Origin: Liopterus haemorrhoidalis
Taxonomy: Eukaryota; Arthropoda; Insecta; Coleoptera; Dytiscidae
Assembly: GCA_963971575.1 (NCBI GenBank)
Contig: OZ020619.1
Coordinates: forward strand, 19,970,813-20,034,812
Direction of reading: 5' to 3'
DNA length: 64,000 nt
The notes beneath the pieces were generated by a model. It was not told where the DNA came from, ran no database searches, and worked only from the letters and a program-made list of their open reading frames with translations. The translations under genes were made by a program, and so were the position numbers. Shown piece after piece: positions 43,301-58,200 of this stretch. The first letter of the stretch is position 1. Every line of letters begins with the position of its first letter.

Positions 43301-43638
43301 CCATTTTGTGGTTAAAATTTAGTTAACTCCCTTATTATTAACTTTACAGTAAAAAATGTATTATAAATGTTGTTGGAAATAAGAAGACAAATCTTTTATT
43401 AAAATACAATTTTTTGATTGGATAAATATTTAAAGAGTTATGGCGGGAAAACAATTTTGTGGTTAAAATTTAGTTAACTCCCTTATTAATAACTTTACAG
43501 TAAAAAATGTATTATAAATATTGTTGGAAATAAGAAGACAAATCTTTTATTCAAATACAATTTTTTGATTGGATAAATATTTAAAGAGTTATGGCGGGAA
43601 AACAATTTTGTGGTTAAAATTTAGTTTACTCCCTTATT
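40166..43638. repeat. 23-monomer (3473-bp) higher-order repeat, copy 1 of 3
   Basis: The unit starts with a 'tttaaaataaatattg' monomer. It contains 'cagcaaaaaatg' monomers, two TTAACAG variants fused to unusual partners, and a private 'cagtaaaacatg' monomer (aacatg at 43051). The order is repeated at 43790-47262 and 47263-50735. One extra monomer (43639-43789), a near copy of the unit's first type, sits between copies 1 and 2. Confidence 0.88.
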
Positions 43639-43789
43639 ATTAACTTTACAGTAAAAAATTTAAAATAAATATTGTTGGAAATAAGAAGACAAATCTTTTA
43701 TTCAAATACAATTTTTTGATTGGATAAATATTTAAAGAGTTATGGCGGGAAAACAATTTTGTGGTTAAAATTTAGTTTACTCCCTTATT

Positions 43790-46700
43790 ATTAACTTTAC
43801 AGTAAAAAATTTAAAATAAATATTGTTGAAAATAAGAAGACAAATCTTTTATTCAAATACAATTTTTTGATTGGATAAATATTTAAAGAGTTATGGCGGG
43901 AAAACAATTTTGTGGTTAAAATTTAGTTAACTCCCTTATTATTAACTTTACAGTAAAAAATTTATTATAAATATTGTTGGAAATAAGAAGACAAATCTTT
44001 TATTCAAATACAATTTTTTGATTGGATAAATATTTAAAGAGTTATGGCGGGAAAACAATTTTGTGGTTAAAATTTAGTTTACTCCCTTATTATTAACTTT
44101 ACAGTAAAAAATTTATAATAAATATTGTTGAAAATAAGAAGACAAATCTTTTATTCAAATACAATTTTTTGATTGGATAAATATTTAAAGAGTTATGGCG
44201 GGAAAACAATTTTGTGGTTAAAATTTAGTTAACTCCCTTATTAATAACTTTACAGCAAAAAATGTATTATAAATATTGTTGGAAATAAGAAGACAAATCT
44301 TTTATTCAAATACAATTTTTTGATTGGATAAATATTTAAAGAGTTATGGCGGGAAAACAATTTTGTGGTTAAAATTTAGTTAACTCCCTTATTAATAACT
44401 TTACAGTAAAAAATGTATAATAAATAATGTTGGAAATAAGAAGACAAATCTTTTATTCAAATACAATTTTTTGATTGGATAAATATTTAAAGAGTTATGG
44501 CGGGAAAACCATTTTGTGGTTAAAATTTAGTTAACTCCCTTATTATTAACTTTACAGTAAAAAATGTATTATAAATGTTGTTGGAAATAAGAAGACAAAT
44601 CTTTTATTAAAATACAATTTTTTGATTGGATAAATATTTAAAGAGTTATGGCGGGAAAACAATTTTGTGGTTAAAATTTAGTTAACTCCCTTATTAATAA
44701 CTTAACAGTAAAAAATGTATTATAAATATTGTTGGAAATAAGAAGACAAATCTTTTATTCAAATACAATTTTTTGATTGGATAAATATTTAAAGAGTTAT
44801 GGCGGGAAAACAATTTTGTGGTTAAAATTTAGTTTACTCCCTTATTATTAACTTTACAGTAAAAAATTTATAATAAATATTGTTGAAAATAAGAAGACAA
44901 ATCTTTTATTCAAATACAATTTTTTGATTGGATAAATATTTAAAGAGTTATGGCGGGAAAACAATTTTGTGGTTAAAATTTAGTTAACTCCCTTATTAAT
45001 AACTTTACAGTAAAAAATGTATTATAAATATTGTTGGAAATAAGAAGACAAATCTTTTATTCAAATACAATTTTTTGATTGGATAAATATTTAAAGAGTT
45101 ATGGCGGGAAAACAATTTTGTGGTTAAAATTTAGTTAACTCCCTTATTATTAACTTAACAGTAAAAAATTTATAATAAATATTGTTGAAAATAAGAAGAC
45201 AAATCTTTTATTCAAATACAATTTTTTGATTGGATAAATATTTAAAGAGTTATGGCGGGAAAACAATTTTGTGGTTAAAATTTAGTTAACTCCCTTATTA
45301 ATAACTTTACAGCAAAAAATGTATTATAAATATTGTTGGAAATAAGAAGACAAATCTTTTATTCAAATACAATTTTTTGATTGGATAAATATTTAAAGAG
45401 TTATGGCGGGAAAACAATTTTGTGGTTAAAATTTAGTTAACTCCCTTATTAATAACTTTACAGTAAAAAATGTATAATAAATAATGTTGGAAATAAGAAG
45501 ACAAATCTTTTATTCAAATACAATTTTTTGATTGGATAAATATTTAAAGAGTTATGGCGGGAAAACCATTTTGTGGTTAAAATTTAGTTAACTCCCTTAT
45601 TATTAACTTTACAGTAAAAAATGTATTATAAATGTTGTTGGAAATAAGAAGACAAATCTTTTATTAAAATACAATTTTTTGATTGGATAAATATTTAAAG
45701 AGTTATGGCGGGAAAACAATTTTGTGGTTAAAATTTAGTTAACTCCCTTATTAATAACTTTACAGTAAAAAATGTATTATAAATATTGTTGGAAATAAGA
45801 AGACAAATCTTTTATTCAAATACAATTTTTTGATTGGATAAATATTTAAAGAGTTATGGCGGGAAAACAATTTTGTGGTTAAAATTTAGTTTACTCCCTT
45901 ATTATTAACTTTACAGTAAAAAATTTATAATAAATATTGTTGAAAATAAGAAGACAAATCTTTTATTCAAATACAATTTTTTGATTGGATAAATATTTAA
46001 AGAGTTATGGCGGGAAAACAATTTTGTGGTTAAAATTTAGTTAACTCCCTTATTAATAACTTTACAGTAAAAAATGTTTAATAAATATTGTTGGAAATAA
46101 GAAGACAAATCTTTTATTCAAATACAATTTTTTGATTGGATAAATATTTAAAGAGTTATGGCGGGAAAACAATTTTGTGGTTAAAATTTAGTTAACTCCC
46201 TTATTATTAACTTTACAGTAAAAAATGTATTATAAATATTGTTGGAAATAAGAAGACAAATCTTTTATTCAAATACAATTTTTTGATTGGATAAATATTT
46301 AAAGAGTTATGGCGGGAAAACAATTTTGTGGTTAAAATTTAGTTAACTCCCTTATTATTAACTTAACAGTAAAAAATGTATAATAAATATTGTTGGAAAT
46401 AAGAAGACAAATCTTTTATTCAAATACAATTTTTTGATTGGATAAATATTTAAAGAGTTATGGCGGGAAAACCATTTTGTGGTTAAAATTTAGTTAACTC
46501 CCTTATTAATAACTTTACAGTAAAAAATGTATAATAAATATTGTTGGAAATAAGAAGACAAATCTTTTATTCAAATACAATTTTTTGAATGGATAAATAT
46601 TTAAAGAGTTATGGCGGGAAAACCATTTTGTGGTTAAAATTTAGTTAACTCCCTTATTATTAACTTTACAGTAAAACATGTATTATAAATGTTGTTGGAA

Positions 46701-47262
46701 ATAAGAAGACAAATCTTTTATTAAAATACAATTTTTTGATTGGATAAATATTTAAAGAGTTATGGCGGGAAAACCATTTTGTGGTTAAAATTTAGTTAAC
46801 TCCCTTATTAATAACTTTACAGTAAAAAATGTATAATAAATATTGTTGGAAATAAGAAGACAAATCTTTTATTCAAATACAATTTTTTGAATGGATAAAT
46901 ATTTAAAGAGTTATGGCGGGAAAACCATTTTGTGGTTAAAATTTAGTTAACTCCCTTATTATTAACTTTACAGTAAAAAATGTATTATAAATGTTGTTGG
47001 AAATAAGAAGACAAATCTTTTATTAAAATACAATTTTTTGATTGGATAAATATTTAAAGAGTTATGGCGGGAAAACAATTTTGTGGTTAAAATTTAGTTA
47101 ACTCCCTTATTAATAACTTTACAGTAAAAAATGTATTATAAATATTGTTGGAAATAAGAAGACAAATCTTTTATTCAAATACAATTTTTTGATTGGATAA
47201 ATATTTAAAGAGTTATGGCGGGAAAACAATTTTGTGGTTAAAATTTAGTTTACTCCCTTATT
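43790..47262. repeat. 23-monomer higher-order repeat, copy 2 of 3
   Basis: It has the same 23 types in the same order as copies 1 and 3. The 'aacatg' mark is at 46675, which is 3624 bp from copy 1 (24 monomers, because of the extra one) and 3473 bp before copy 3. Copies 2 and 3 are directly adjacent. Confidence 0.88.
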
Positions 47263-50200
47263 ATTAACTTTACAGTAAAAAATTTAAAATAAATATTGTT
47301 GAAAATAAGAAGACAAATCTTTTATTCAAATACAATTTTTTGATTGGATAAATATTTAAAGAGTTATGGCGGGAAAACAATTTTGTGGTTAAAATTTAGT
47401 TAACTCCCTTATTATTAACTTTACAGTAAAAAATTTATTATAAATATTGTTGGAAATAAGAAGACAAATCTTTTATTCAAATACAATTTTTTGATTGGAT
47501 AAATATTTAAAGAGTTATGGCGGGAAAACAATTTTGTGGTTAAAATTTAGTTTACTCCCTTATTATTAACTTTACAGTAAAAAATTTATAATAAATATTG
47601 TTGAAAATAAGAAGACAAATCTTTTATTCAAATACAATTTTTTGATTGGATAAATATTTAAAGAGTTATGGCGGGAAAACAATTTTGTGGTTAAAATTTA
47701 GTTAACTCCCTTATTAATAACTTTACAGCAAAAAATGTATTATAAATATTGTTGGAAATAAGAAGACAAATCTTTTATTCAAATACAATTTTTTGATTGG
47801 ATAAATATTTAAAGAGTTATGGCGGGAAAACAATTTTGTGGTTAAAATTTAGTTAACTCCCTTATTAATAACTTTACAGTAAAAAATGTATAATAAATAA
47901 TGTTGGAAATAAGAAGACAAATCTTTTATTCAAATACAATTTTTTGATTGGATAAATATTTAAAGAGTTATGGCGGGAAAACCATTTTGTGGTTAAAATT
48001 TAGTTAACTCCCTTATTATTAACTTTACAGTAAAAAATGTATTATAAATGTTGTTGGAAATAAGAAGACAAATCTTTTATTAAAATACAATTTTTTGATT
48101 GGATAAATATTTAAAGAGTTATGGCGGGAAAACAATTTTGTGGTTAAAATTTAGTTAACTCCCTTATTAATAACTTAACAGTAAAAAAAGTATTATAAAT
48201 ATTGTTGGAAATAAGAAGACAAATCTTTTATTCAAATACAATTTTTTGATTGGATAAATATTTAAAGAGTTATGGCGGGAAAACAATTTTGTGGTTAAAA
48301 TTTAGTTTACTCCCTTATTATTAACTTTACAGTAAAAAATTTATAATAAATATTGTTGAAAATAAGAAGACAAATCTTTTATTCAAATACAATTTTTTGA
48401 TTGGATAAATATTTAAAGAGTTATGGCGGGAAAACAATTTTGTGGTTAAAATTTAGTTAACTCCCTTATTAATAACTTTACAGTAAAAAATGTATTATAA
48501 ATATTGTTGGAAATAAGAAGACAAATCTTTTATTCAAATACAATTTTTTGATTGGATAAATATTTAAAGAGTTATGGCGGGAAAACAATTTTGTGGTTAA
48601 AATTTAGTTAACTCCCTTATTATTAACTTAACAGTAAAAAATTTATAATAAATATTGTTGAAAATAAGAAGACAAATCTTTTATTCAAATACAATTTTTT
48701 GATTGGATAAATATTTAAAGAGTTATGGCGGGAAAACAATTTTGTGGTTAAAATTTAGTTAACTCCCTTATTAATAACTTTACAGCAAAAAATGTATTAT
48801 AAATATTGTTGGAAATAAGAAGACAAATCTTTTATTCAAATACAATTTTTTGATTGGATAAATATTTAAAGAGTTATGGCGGGAAAACAATTTTGTGGTT
48901 AAAATTTAGTTAACTCCCTTATTAATAACTTTACAGTAAAAAATGTATAATAAATAATGTTGGAAATAAGAAGACAAATCTTTTATTCAAATACAATTTT
49001 TTGATTGGATAAATATTTAAAGAGTTATGGCGGGAAAACCATTTTGTGGTTAAAATTTAGTTAACTCCCTTATTATTAACTTTACAGTAAAAAATGTATT
49101 ATAAATGTTGTTGGAAATAAGAAGACAAATCTTTTATTAAAATACAATTTTTTGATTGGATAAATATTTAAAGAGTTATGGCGGGAAAACAATTTTGTGG
49201 TTAAAATTTAGTTAACTCCCTTATTAATAACTTTACAGTAAAAAATGTATTATAAATATTGTTGGAAATAAGAAGACAAATCTTTTATTCAAATACAATT
49301 TTTTGATTGGATAAATATTTAAAGAGTTATGGCGGGAAAACAATTTTGTGGTTAAAATTTAGTTTACTCCCTTATTATTAACTTTACAGTAAAAAATTTA
49401 TAATAAATATTGTTGAAAATAAGAAGACAAATCTTTTATTCAAATACAATTTTTTGATTGGATAAATATTTAAAGAGTTATGGCGGGAAAACAATTTTGT
49501 GGTTAAAATTTAGTTAACTCCCTTATTAATAACTTTACAGTAAAAAATGTTTAATAAATATTGTTGGAAATAAGAAGACAAATCTTTTATTCAAATACAA
49601 TTTTTTGATTGGATAAATATTTAAAGAGTTATGGCGGGAAAACAATTTTGTGGTTAAAATTTAGTTAACTCCCTTATTATTAACTTTACAGTAAAAAATG
49701 TATTATAAATATTGTTGGAAATAAGAAGACAAATCTTTTATTCAAATACAATTTTTTGATTGGATAAATATTTAAAGAGTTATGGCGGGAAAACAATTTT
49801 GTGGTTAAAATTTAGTTAACTCCCTTATTATTAACTTAACAGTAAAAAATGTATAATAAATATTGTTGGAAATAAGAAGACAAATCTTTTATTCAAATAC
49901 AATTTTTTGATTGGATAAATATTTAAAGAGTTATGGCGGGAAAACCATTTTGTGGTTAAAATTTAGTTAACTCCCTTATTAATAACTTTACAGTAAAAAA
50001 TGTATAATAAATATTGTTGGAAATAAGAAGACAAATCTTTTATTCAAATACAATTTTTTGAATGGATAAATATTTAAAGAGTTATGGCGGGAAAACCATT
50101 TTGTGGTTAAAATTTAGTTAACTCCCTTATTATTAACTTTACAGTAAAACATGTATTATAAATGTTGTTGGAAATAAGAAGACAAATCTTTTATTAAAAT

Positions 50201-50735
50201 ACAATTTTTTGATTGGATAAATATTTAAAGAGTTATGGCGGGAAAACCATTTTGTGGTTAAAATTTAGTTAACTCCCTTATTAATAACTTTACAGTAAAA
50301 AATGTATAATAAATATTGTTGGAAATAAGAAGACAAATCTTTTATTCAAATACAATTTTTTGAATGGATAAATATTTAAAGAGTTATGGCGGGAAAACCA
50401 TTTTGTGGTTAAAATTTAGTTAACTCCCTTATTATTAACTTTACAGTAAAAAATGTATTATAAATGTTGTTGGAAATAAGAAGACAAATCTTTTATTAAA
50501 ATACAATTTTTTGATTGGATAAATATTTAAAGAGTTATGGCGGGAAAACAATTTTGTGGTTAAAATTTAGTTAACTCCCTTATTAATAACTTTACAGTAA
50601 AAAATGTATTATAAATATTGTTGGAAATAAGAAGACAAATCTTTTATTCAAATACAATTTTTTGATTGGATAAATATTTAAAGAGTTATGGCGGGAAAAC
50701 AATTTTGTGGTTAAAATTTAGTTAACTCCCTTATT
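47263..50735. repeat. 23-monomer higher-order repeat, copy 3 of 3
   Basis: The 'aacatg' mark is at 50148. This copy has a private 'aaaaaaagtatt' change near 48183, and its last monomer ends in GTTAAC rather than GTTTAC. It overlaps the block at 48471-52547, which was later duplicated with its neighbours. Confidence 0.85.
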
Positions 50736-52547
50736 ATTAACTTTACAGTAAAAAATGTATAATAAATATTGTTGGAAATAAGAAGACAAATCTTTTATTC
50801 AAATACAATTTTTTGATTGGATAAATATTTAAAGAGTTATGGCGGGAAAACCATTTTGTGGTTAAAATTTAGTTAACTCCCTTATTATTAACTTTACAGT
50901 AAAAAATGTATTATAAATGTTGTTGGAAATAAGAAGACAAATCTTTTATTAAAAGACAATTTTTTGATTGGATAAATATTTAAAGAGTTATGGCGGGAAA
51001 ACAATTTTGTGGTTAAAATTTAGTTAACTCCCTTATTATTAACTTAACAGTAAAAAATGTATAATAAATATTGTTGGAAATAAGAAGACAAATCTTTTAT
51101 TCAAATACAATTTTTTGATTGGATAAATATTTAAAGAGTTATGGCGGGAAAACAATTTTGTGGTTAAAATTTAGTTTACTCCCTTATTATTAACTTTACA
51201 GTAAAAAATTTATAATAAATATTGTTGAAAATAAGAAGACAAATCTTTTATTCAAATACAATTTTTTGATTGGATAAATATTTAAAGAGTTATGGCGGGA
51301 AAACAATTTTGTGGTTAAAATTTAGTTAACTCCCTTATTAATAACTTTACAGTAAAAAATGTATAATAAATATTGTTGGAAATAAGAAGACAAATCTTTT
51401 ATTCAAATACAATTTTTTGATTGGATAAATATTTAAAGAGTTATGGCGGGAAAACAATTTTGTGGTTAAAATTTAGTTAACTCCCTTATTAATAACTTTA
51501 CAGTAAAAAATGTATAATAAATATTGTTGGAAATAAGAAGACAAATCTTTTATTCAAATACAATTTTTTGATTGGATAAATATTTAAAGAGTTATGGCGG
51601 GAAAACCATTTTGTGGTTAAAATTTAGTTTACTCCCTTATTATTAACTTTACAGTAAAAAATGTATTATAAATGTTGTTGGAAATAAGAAGACAAATCTT
51701 TTATTAAAATACAATTTTTTGATTGGATAAATATTTAAAGAGTTATGGCGGGAAAACAATTTTGTGGTTAAAATTTAGTTAACTCCCTTATTAATAACTT
51801 TACAGTAAAAAATGTATTATAAATATTGTTGGAAATAAGAAGACAAATCTTTTATTCAAATACAATTTTTTGATTGGATAAATATTTAAAGAGTTATGGC
51901 GGGAAAACAATTTTGTGGTTAAAATTTAGTTTACTCCCTTATTATTAACTTTACAGTAAAAAATTTATAATAAATATTGTTGAAAATAAGAAGACAAATC
52001 TTTTATTCAAATACAATTTTTTGATTGGATAAATATTTAAAGAGTTATGGCGGGAAAACAATTTTGTGGTTAAAATTTAGTTAACTCCCTTATTAATAAC
52101 TTTACAGTAAAAAATGTTTAATAAATATTGTTGGAAATAAGAAGACAAATCTTTTATTCAAATACAATTTTTTGATTGGATAAATATTTAAAGAGTTATG
52201 GCGGGAAAACAATTTTGTGGTTAAAATTTAGTTAACTCCCTTATTATTAACTTTACAGTAAAAAATGTATTATAAATATTGTTGGAAATAAGAAGACAAA
52301 TCTTTTATTCAAATACAATTTTTTGATTGGATAAATATTTAAAGAGTTATGGCGGGAAAACAATTTTGTGGTTAAAATTTAGTTAACTCCCTTATTAATA
52401 ACTTTACAGTAAAAAATGTATTATAAATATTGTTGGAAATAAGAAGACAAATCTTTTATTCAAATACAATTTTTTGATTGGATAAATATTTAAAGAGTTA
52501 TGGCGGGAAAACAATTTTGTGGTTAAAATTTAGTTAACTCCCTTATT
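48471..52547. repeat. 27-monomer block, copy 1 (copy 2 at 54511-58587)
   Basis: Type order matches 54511-58587 at an offset of 6040 bp (40 monomers). Private marks shared are 'aacatg' (50148 and 56188) and 'aaaagacaat' (50951 and 56991). A few positions differ, for example aaaacaa or aaaacca in monomers 345 and 385. Confidence 0.88.
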
Positions 52548-55265
52548 ATTAACTTAACAGTAAAAAATTTATAATAAATATTGTTGAAAATAAGAAGACA
52601 AATCTTTTATTCAAATACAATTTTTTGATTGGATAAATATTTAAAGAGTTATGGCGGGAAAACAATTTTGTGGTTAAAATTTAGTTAACTCCCTTATTAA
52701 TAACTTTACAGCAAAAAATGTATTATAAATATTGTTGGAAATAAGAAGACAAATCTTTTATTCAAATACAATTTTTTGATTGGATAAATATTTAAAGAGT
52801 TATGGCGGGAAAACAATTTTGTGGTTAAAATTTAGTTAACTCCCTTATTAATAACTTTACAGTAAAAAATGTATAATAAATAATGTTGGAAATAAGAAGA
52901 CAAATCTTTTATTCAAATACAATTTTTTGATTGGATAAATATTTAAAGAGTTATGGCGGGAAAACCATTTTGTGGTTAAAATTTAGTTAACTCCCTTATT
53001 ATTAACTTTACAGTAAAAAATGTATTATAAATGTTGTTGGAAATAAGAAGACAAATCTTTTATTAAAATACAATTTTTTGATTGGATAAATATTTAAAGA
53101 GTTATGGCGGGAAAACAATTTTGTGGTTAAAATTTAGTTAACTCCCTTATTATTAACTTAACAGTAAAAAATGTATAATAAATATTGTTGGAAATAAGAA
53201 GACAAATCTTTTATTCAAATACAATTTTTTGATTGGATAAATATTTAAAGAGTTATGGCGGGAAAACAATTTTGTGGTTAAAATTTAGTTTACTCCCTTA
53301 TTATTAACTTTACAGTAAAAAATTTATAATAAATATTGTTGAAAATAAGAAGACAAATCTTTTATTCAAATACAATTTTTTGATTGGATAAATATTTAAA
53401 GAGTTATGGCGGGAAAACAATTTTGTGGTTAAAATTTAGTTAACTCCCTTATTAATAACTTTACAGTAAAAAATGTATAATAAATATTGTTGGAAATAAG
53501 AAGACAAATCTTTTATTCAAATACAATTTTTTGATTGGATAAATATTTAAAGAGTTATGGCGGGAAAACAATTTTGTGGTTAAAATTTAGTTAACTCCCT
53601 TATTAATAACTTTACAGTAAAAAATGTATAATAAATATTGTTGGAAATAAGAAGACAAATCTTTTATTCAAATACAATTTTTTGATTGGATAAATATTTA
53701 AAGAGTTATGGCGGGAAAACCATTTTGTGGTTAAAATTTAGTTTACTCCCTTATTATTAACTTTACAGTAAAAAATGTATTATAAATGTTGTTGGAAATA
53801 AGAAGACAAATCTTTTATTAAAATACAATTTTTTGATTGGATAAATATTTAAAGAGTTATGGCGGGAAAACAATTTTGTGGTTAAAATTTAGTTAACTCC
53901 CTTATTAATAACTTTACAGTAAAAAATGTATTATAAATATTGTTGGAAATAAGAAGACAAATCTTTTATTCAAATACAATTTTTTGATTGGATAAATATT
54001 TAAAGAGTTATGGCGGGAAAACAATTTTGTGGTTAAAATTTAGTTTACTCCCTTATTATTAACTTTACAGTAAAAAATTTATAATAAATATTGTTGAAAA
54101 TAAGAAGACAAATCTTTTATTCAAATACAATTTTTTGATTGGATAAATATTTAAAGAGTTATGGCGGGAAAACCATTTTGTGGTTAAAATTTAGTTAACT
54201 CCCTTATTAATAACTTTACAGTAAAAAATGTTTAATAAATATTGTTGGAAATAAGAAGACAAATCTTTTATTCAAATACAATTTTTTGATTGGATAAATA
54301 TTTAAAGAGTTATGGCGGGAAAACAATTTTGTGGTTAAAATTTAGTTAACTCCCTTATTATTAACTTTACAGTAAAAAATGTATTATAAATATTGTTGGA
54401 AATAAGAAGACAAATCTTTTATTCAAATACAATTTTTTGATTGGATAAATATTTAAAGAGTTATGGCGGGAAAACAATTTTGTGGTTAAAATTTAGTTAA
54501 CTCCCTTATTAATAACTTTACAGTAAAAAATGTATTATAAATATTGTTGGAAATAAGAAGACAAATCTTTTATTCAAATACAATTTTTTGATTGGATAAA
54601 TATTTAAAGAGTTATGGCGGGAAAACAATTTTGTGGTTAAAATTTAGTTAACTCCCTTATTATTAACTTAACAGTAAAAAATTTATAATAAATATTGTTG
54701 AAAATAAGAAGACAAATCTTTTATTCAAATACAATTTTTTGATTGGATAAATATTTAAAGAGTTATGGCGGGAAAACAATTTTGTGGTTAAAATTTAGTT
54801 AACTCCCTTATTAATAACTTTACAGCAAAAAATGTATTATAAATATTGTTGGAAATAAGAAGACAAATCTTTTATTCAAATACAATTTTTTGATTGGATA
54901 AATATTTAAAGAGTTATGGCGGGAAAACAATTTTGTGGTTAAAATTTAGTTAACTCCCTTATTAATAACTTTACAGTAAAAAATGTATAATAAATAATGT
55001 TGGAAATAAGAAGACAAATCTTTTATTCAAATACAATTTTTTGATTGGATAAATATTTAAAGAGTTATGGCGGGAAAACCATTTTGTGGTTAAAATTTAG
55101 TTAACTCCCTTATTATTAACTTTACAGTAAAAAATGTATTATAAATGTTGTTGGAAATAAGAAGACAAATCTTTTATTAAAATACAATTTTTTGATTGGA
55201 TAAATATTTAAAGAGTTATGGCGGGAAAACAATTTTGTGGTTAAAATTTAGTTAACTCCCTTATT
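51038..55265. repeat. 14-monomer (2114-bp) tandem duplication
   Basis: Monomers 339-352 (51038-53151) and 353-366 (53152-55265) follow the same order, ending in 'cagcaaaaaatg', 'ataataaataatg' and 'ataaatgttg' types. The duplication lies inside the 40-monomer repeat, so it is partly responsible for that spacing. Confidence 0.85.
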
Positions 55266-58200
55266 AATAACTTTACAGTAAAAAATGTATTATAAATATT
55301 GTTGGAAATAAGAAGACAAATCTTTTATTCAAATACAATTTTTTGATTGGATAAATATTTAAAGAGTTATGGCGGGAAAACAATTTTGTGGTTAAAATTT
55401 AGTTTACTCCCTTATTATTAACTTTACAGTAAAAAATTTATAATAAATATTGTTGAAAATAAGAAGACAAATCTTTTATTCAAATACAATTTTTTGATTG
55501 GATAAATATTTAAAGAGTTATGGCGGGAAAACAATTTTGTGGTTAAAATTTAGTTAACTCCCTTATTAATAACTTTACAGTAAAAAATGTTTAATAAATA
55601 TTGTTGGAAATAAGAAGACAAATCTTTTATTCAAATACAATTTTTTGATTGGATAAATATTTAAAGAGTTATGGCGGGAAAACAATTTTGTGGTTAAAAT
55701 TTAGTTAACTCCCTTATTATTAACTTTACAGTAAAAAATGTATTATAAATATTGTTGGAAATAAGAAGACAAATCTTTTATTCAAATACAATTTTTTGAT
55801 TGGATAAATATTTAAAGAGTTATGGCGGGAAAACAATTTTGTGGTTAAAATTTAGTTAACTCCCTTATTATTAACTTAACAGTAAAAAATGTATAATAAA
55901 TATTGTTGGAAATAAGAAGACAAATCTTTTATTCAAATACAATTTTTTGATTGGATAAATATTTAAAGAGTTATGGCGGGAAAACCATTTTGTGGTTAAA
56001 ATTTAGTTAACTCCCTTATTAATAACTTTACAGTAAAAAATGTATAATAAATATTGTTGGAAATAAGAAGACAAATCTTTTATTCAAATACAATTTTTTG
56101 AATGGATAAATATTTAAAGAGTTATGGCGGGAAAACCATTTTGTGGTTAAAATTTAGTTAACTCCCTTATTATTAACTTTACAGTAAAACATGTATTATA
56201 AATGTTGTTGGAAATAAGAAGACAAATCTTTTATTAAAATACAATTTTTTGATTGGATAAATATTTAAAGAGTTATGGCGGGAAAACCATTTTGTGGTTA
56301 AAATTTAGTTAACTCCCTTATTAATAACTTTACAGTAAAAAATGTATAATAAATATTGTTGGAAATAAGAAGACAAATCTTTTATTCAAATACAATTTTT
56401 TGAATGGATAAATATTTAAAGAGTTATGGCGGGAAAACCATTTTGTGGTTAAAATTTAGTTAACTCCCTTATTATTAACTTTACAGTAAAAAATGTATTA
56501 TAAATGTTGTTGGAAATAAGAAGACAAATCTTTTATTAAAATACAATTTTTTGATTGGATAAATATTTAAAGAGTTATGGCGGGAAAACAATTTTGTGGT
56601 TAAAATTTAGTTAACTCCCTTATTAATAACTTTACAGTAAAAAATGTATTATAAATATTGTTGGAAATAAGAAGACAAATCTTTTATTCAAATACAATTT
56701 TTTGATTGGATAAATATTTAAAGAGTTATGGCGGGAAAACAATTTTGTGGTTAAAATTTAGTTAACTCCCTTATTATTAACTTTACAGTAAAAAATGTAT
56801 AATAAATATTGTTGGAAATAAGAAGACAAATCTTTTATTCAAATACAATTTTTTGATTGGATAAATATTTAAAGAGTTATGGCGGGAAAACCATTTTGTG
56901 GTTAAAATTTAGTTAACTCCCTTATTATTAACTTTACAGTAAAAAATGTATTATAAATGTTGTTGGAAATAAGAAGACAAATCTTTTATTAAAAGACAAT
57001 TTTTTGATTGGATAAATATTTAAAGAGTTATGGCGGGAAAACAATTTTGTGGTTAAAATTTAGTTAACTCCCTTATTATTAACTTAACAGTAAAAAATGT
57101 ATAATAAATATTGTTGGAAATAAGAAGACAAATCTTTTATTCAAATACAATTTTTTGATTGGATAAATATTTAAAGAGTTATGGCGGGAAAACAATTTTG
57201 TGGTTAAAATTTAGTTTACTCCCTTATTATTAACTTTACAGTAAAAAATTTATAATAAATATTGTTGAAAATAAGAAGACAAATCTTTTATTCAAATACA
57301 ATTTTTTGATTGGATAAATATTTAAAGAGTTATGGCGGGAAAACAATTTTGTGGTTAAAATTTAGTTAACTCCCTTATTAATAACTTTACAGTAAAAAAT
57401 GTATAATAAATATTGTTGGAAATAAGAAGACAAATCTTTTATTCAAATACAATTTTTTGATTGGATAAATATTTAAAGAGTTATGGCGGGAAAACAATTT
57501 TGTGGTTAAAATTTAGTTAACTCCCTTATTAATAACTTTACAGTAAAAAATGTATAATAAATATTGTTGGAAATAAGAAGACAAATCTTTTATTCAAATA
57601 CAATTTTTTGATTGGATAAATATTTAAAGAGTTATGGCGGGAAAACCATTTTGTGGTTAAAATTTAGTTTACTCCCTTATTATTAACTTTACAGTAAAAA
57701 ATGTATTATAAATGTTGTTGGAAATAAGAAGACAAATCTTTTATTAAAATACAATTTTTTGATTGGATAAATATTTAAAGAGTTATGGCGGGAAAACAAT
57801 TTTGTGGTTAAAATTTAGTTAACTCCCTTATTAATAACTTTACAGTAAAAAATGTATTATAAATATTGTTGGAAATAAGAAGACAAATCTTTTATTCAAA
57901 TACAATTTTTTGATTGGATAAATATTTAAAGAGTTATGGCGGGAAAACAATTTTGTGGTTAAAATTTAGTTTACTCCCTTATTATTAACTTTACAGTAAA
58001 AAATTTATAATAAATATTGTTGAAAATAAGAAGACAAATCTTTTATTCAAATACAATTTTTTGATTGGATAAATATTTAAAGAGTTATGGCGGGAAAACC
58101 ATTTTGTGGTTAAAATTTAGTTAACTCCCTTATTAATAACTTTACAGTAAAAAATGTTTAATAAATATTGTTGGAAATAAGAAGACAAATCTTTTATTCA

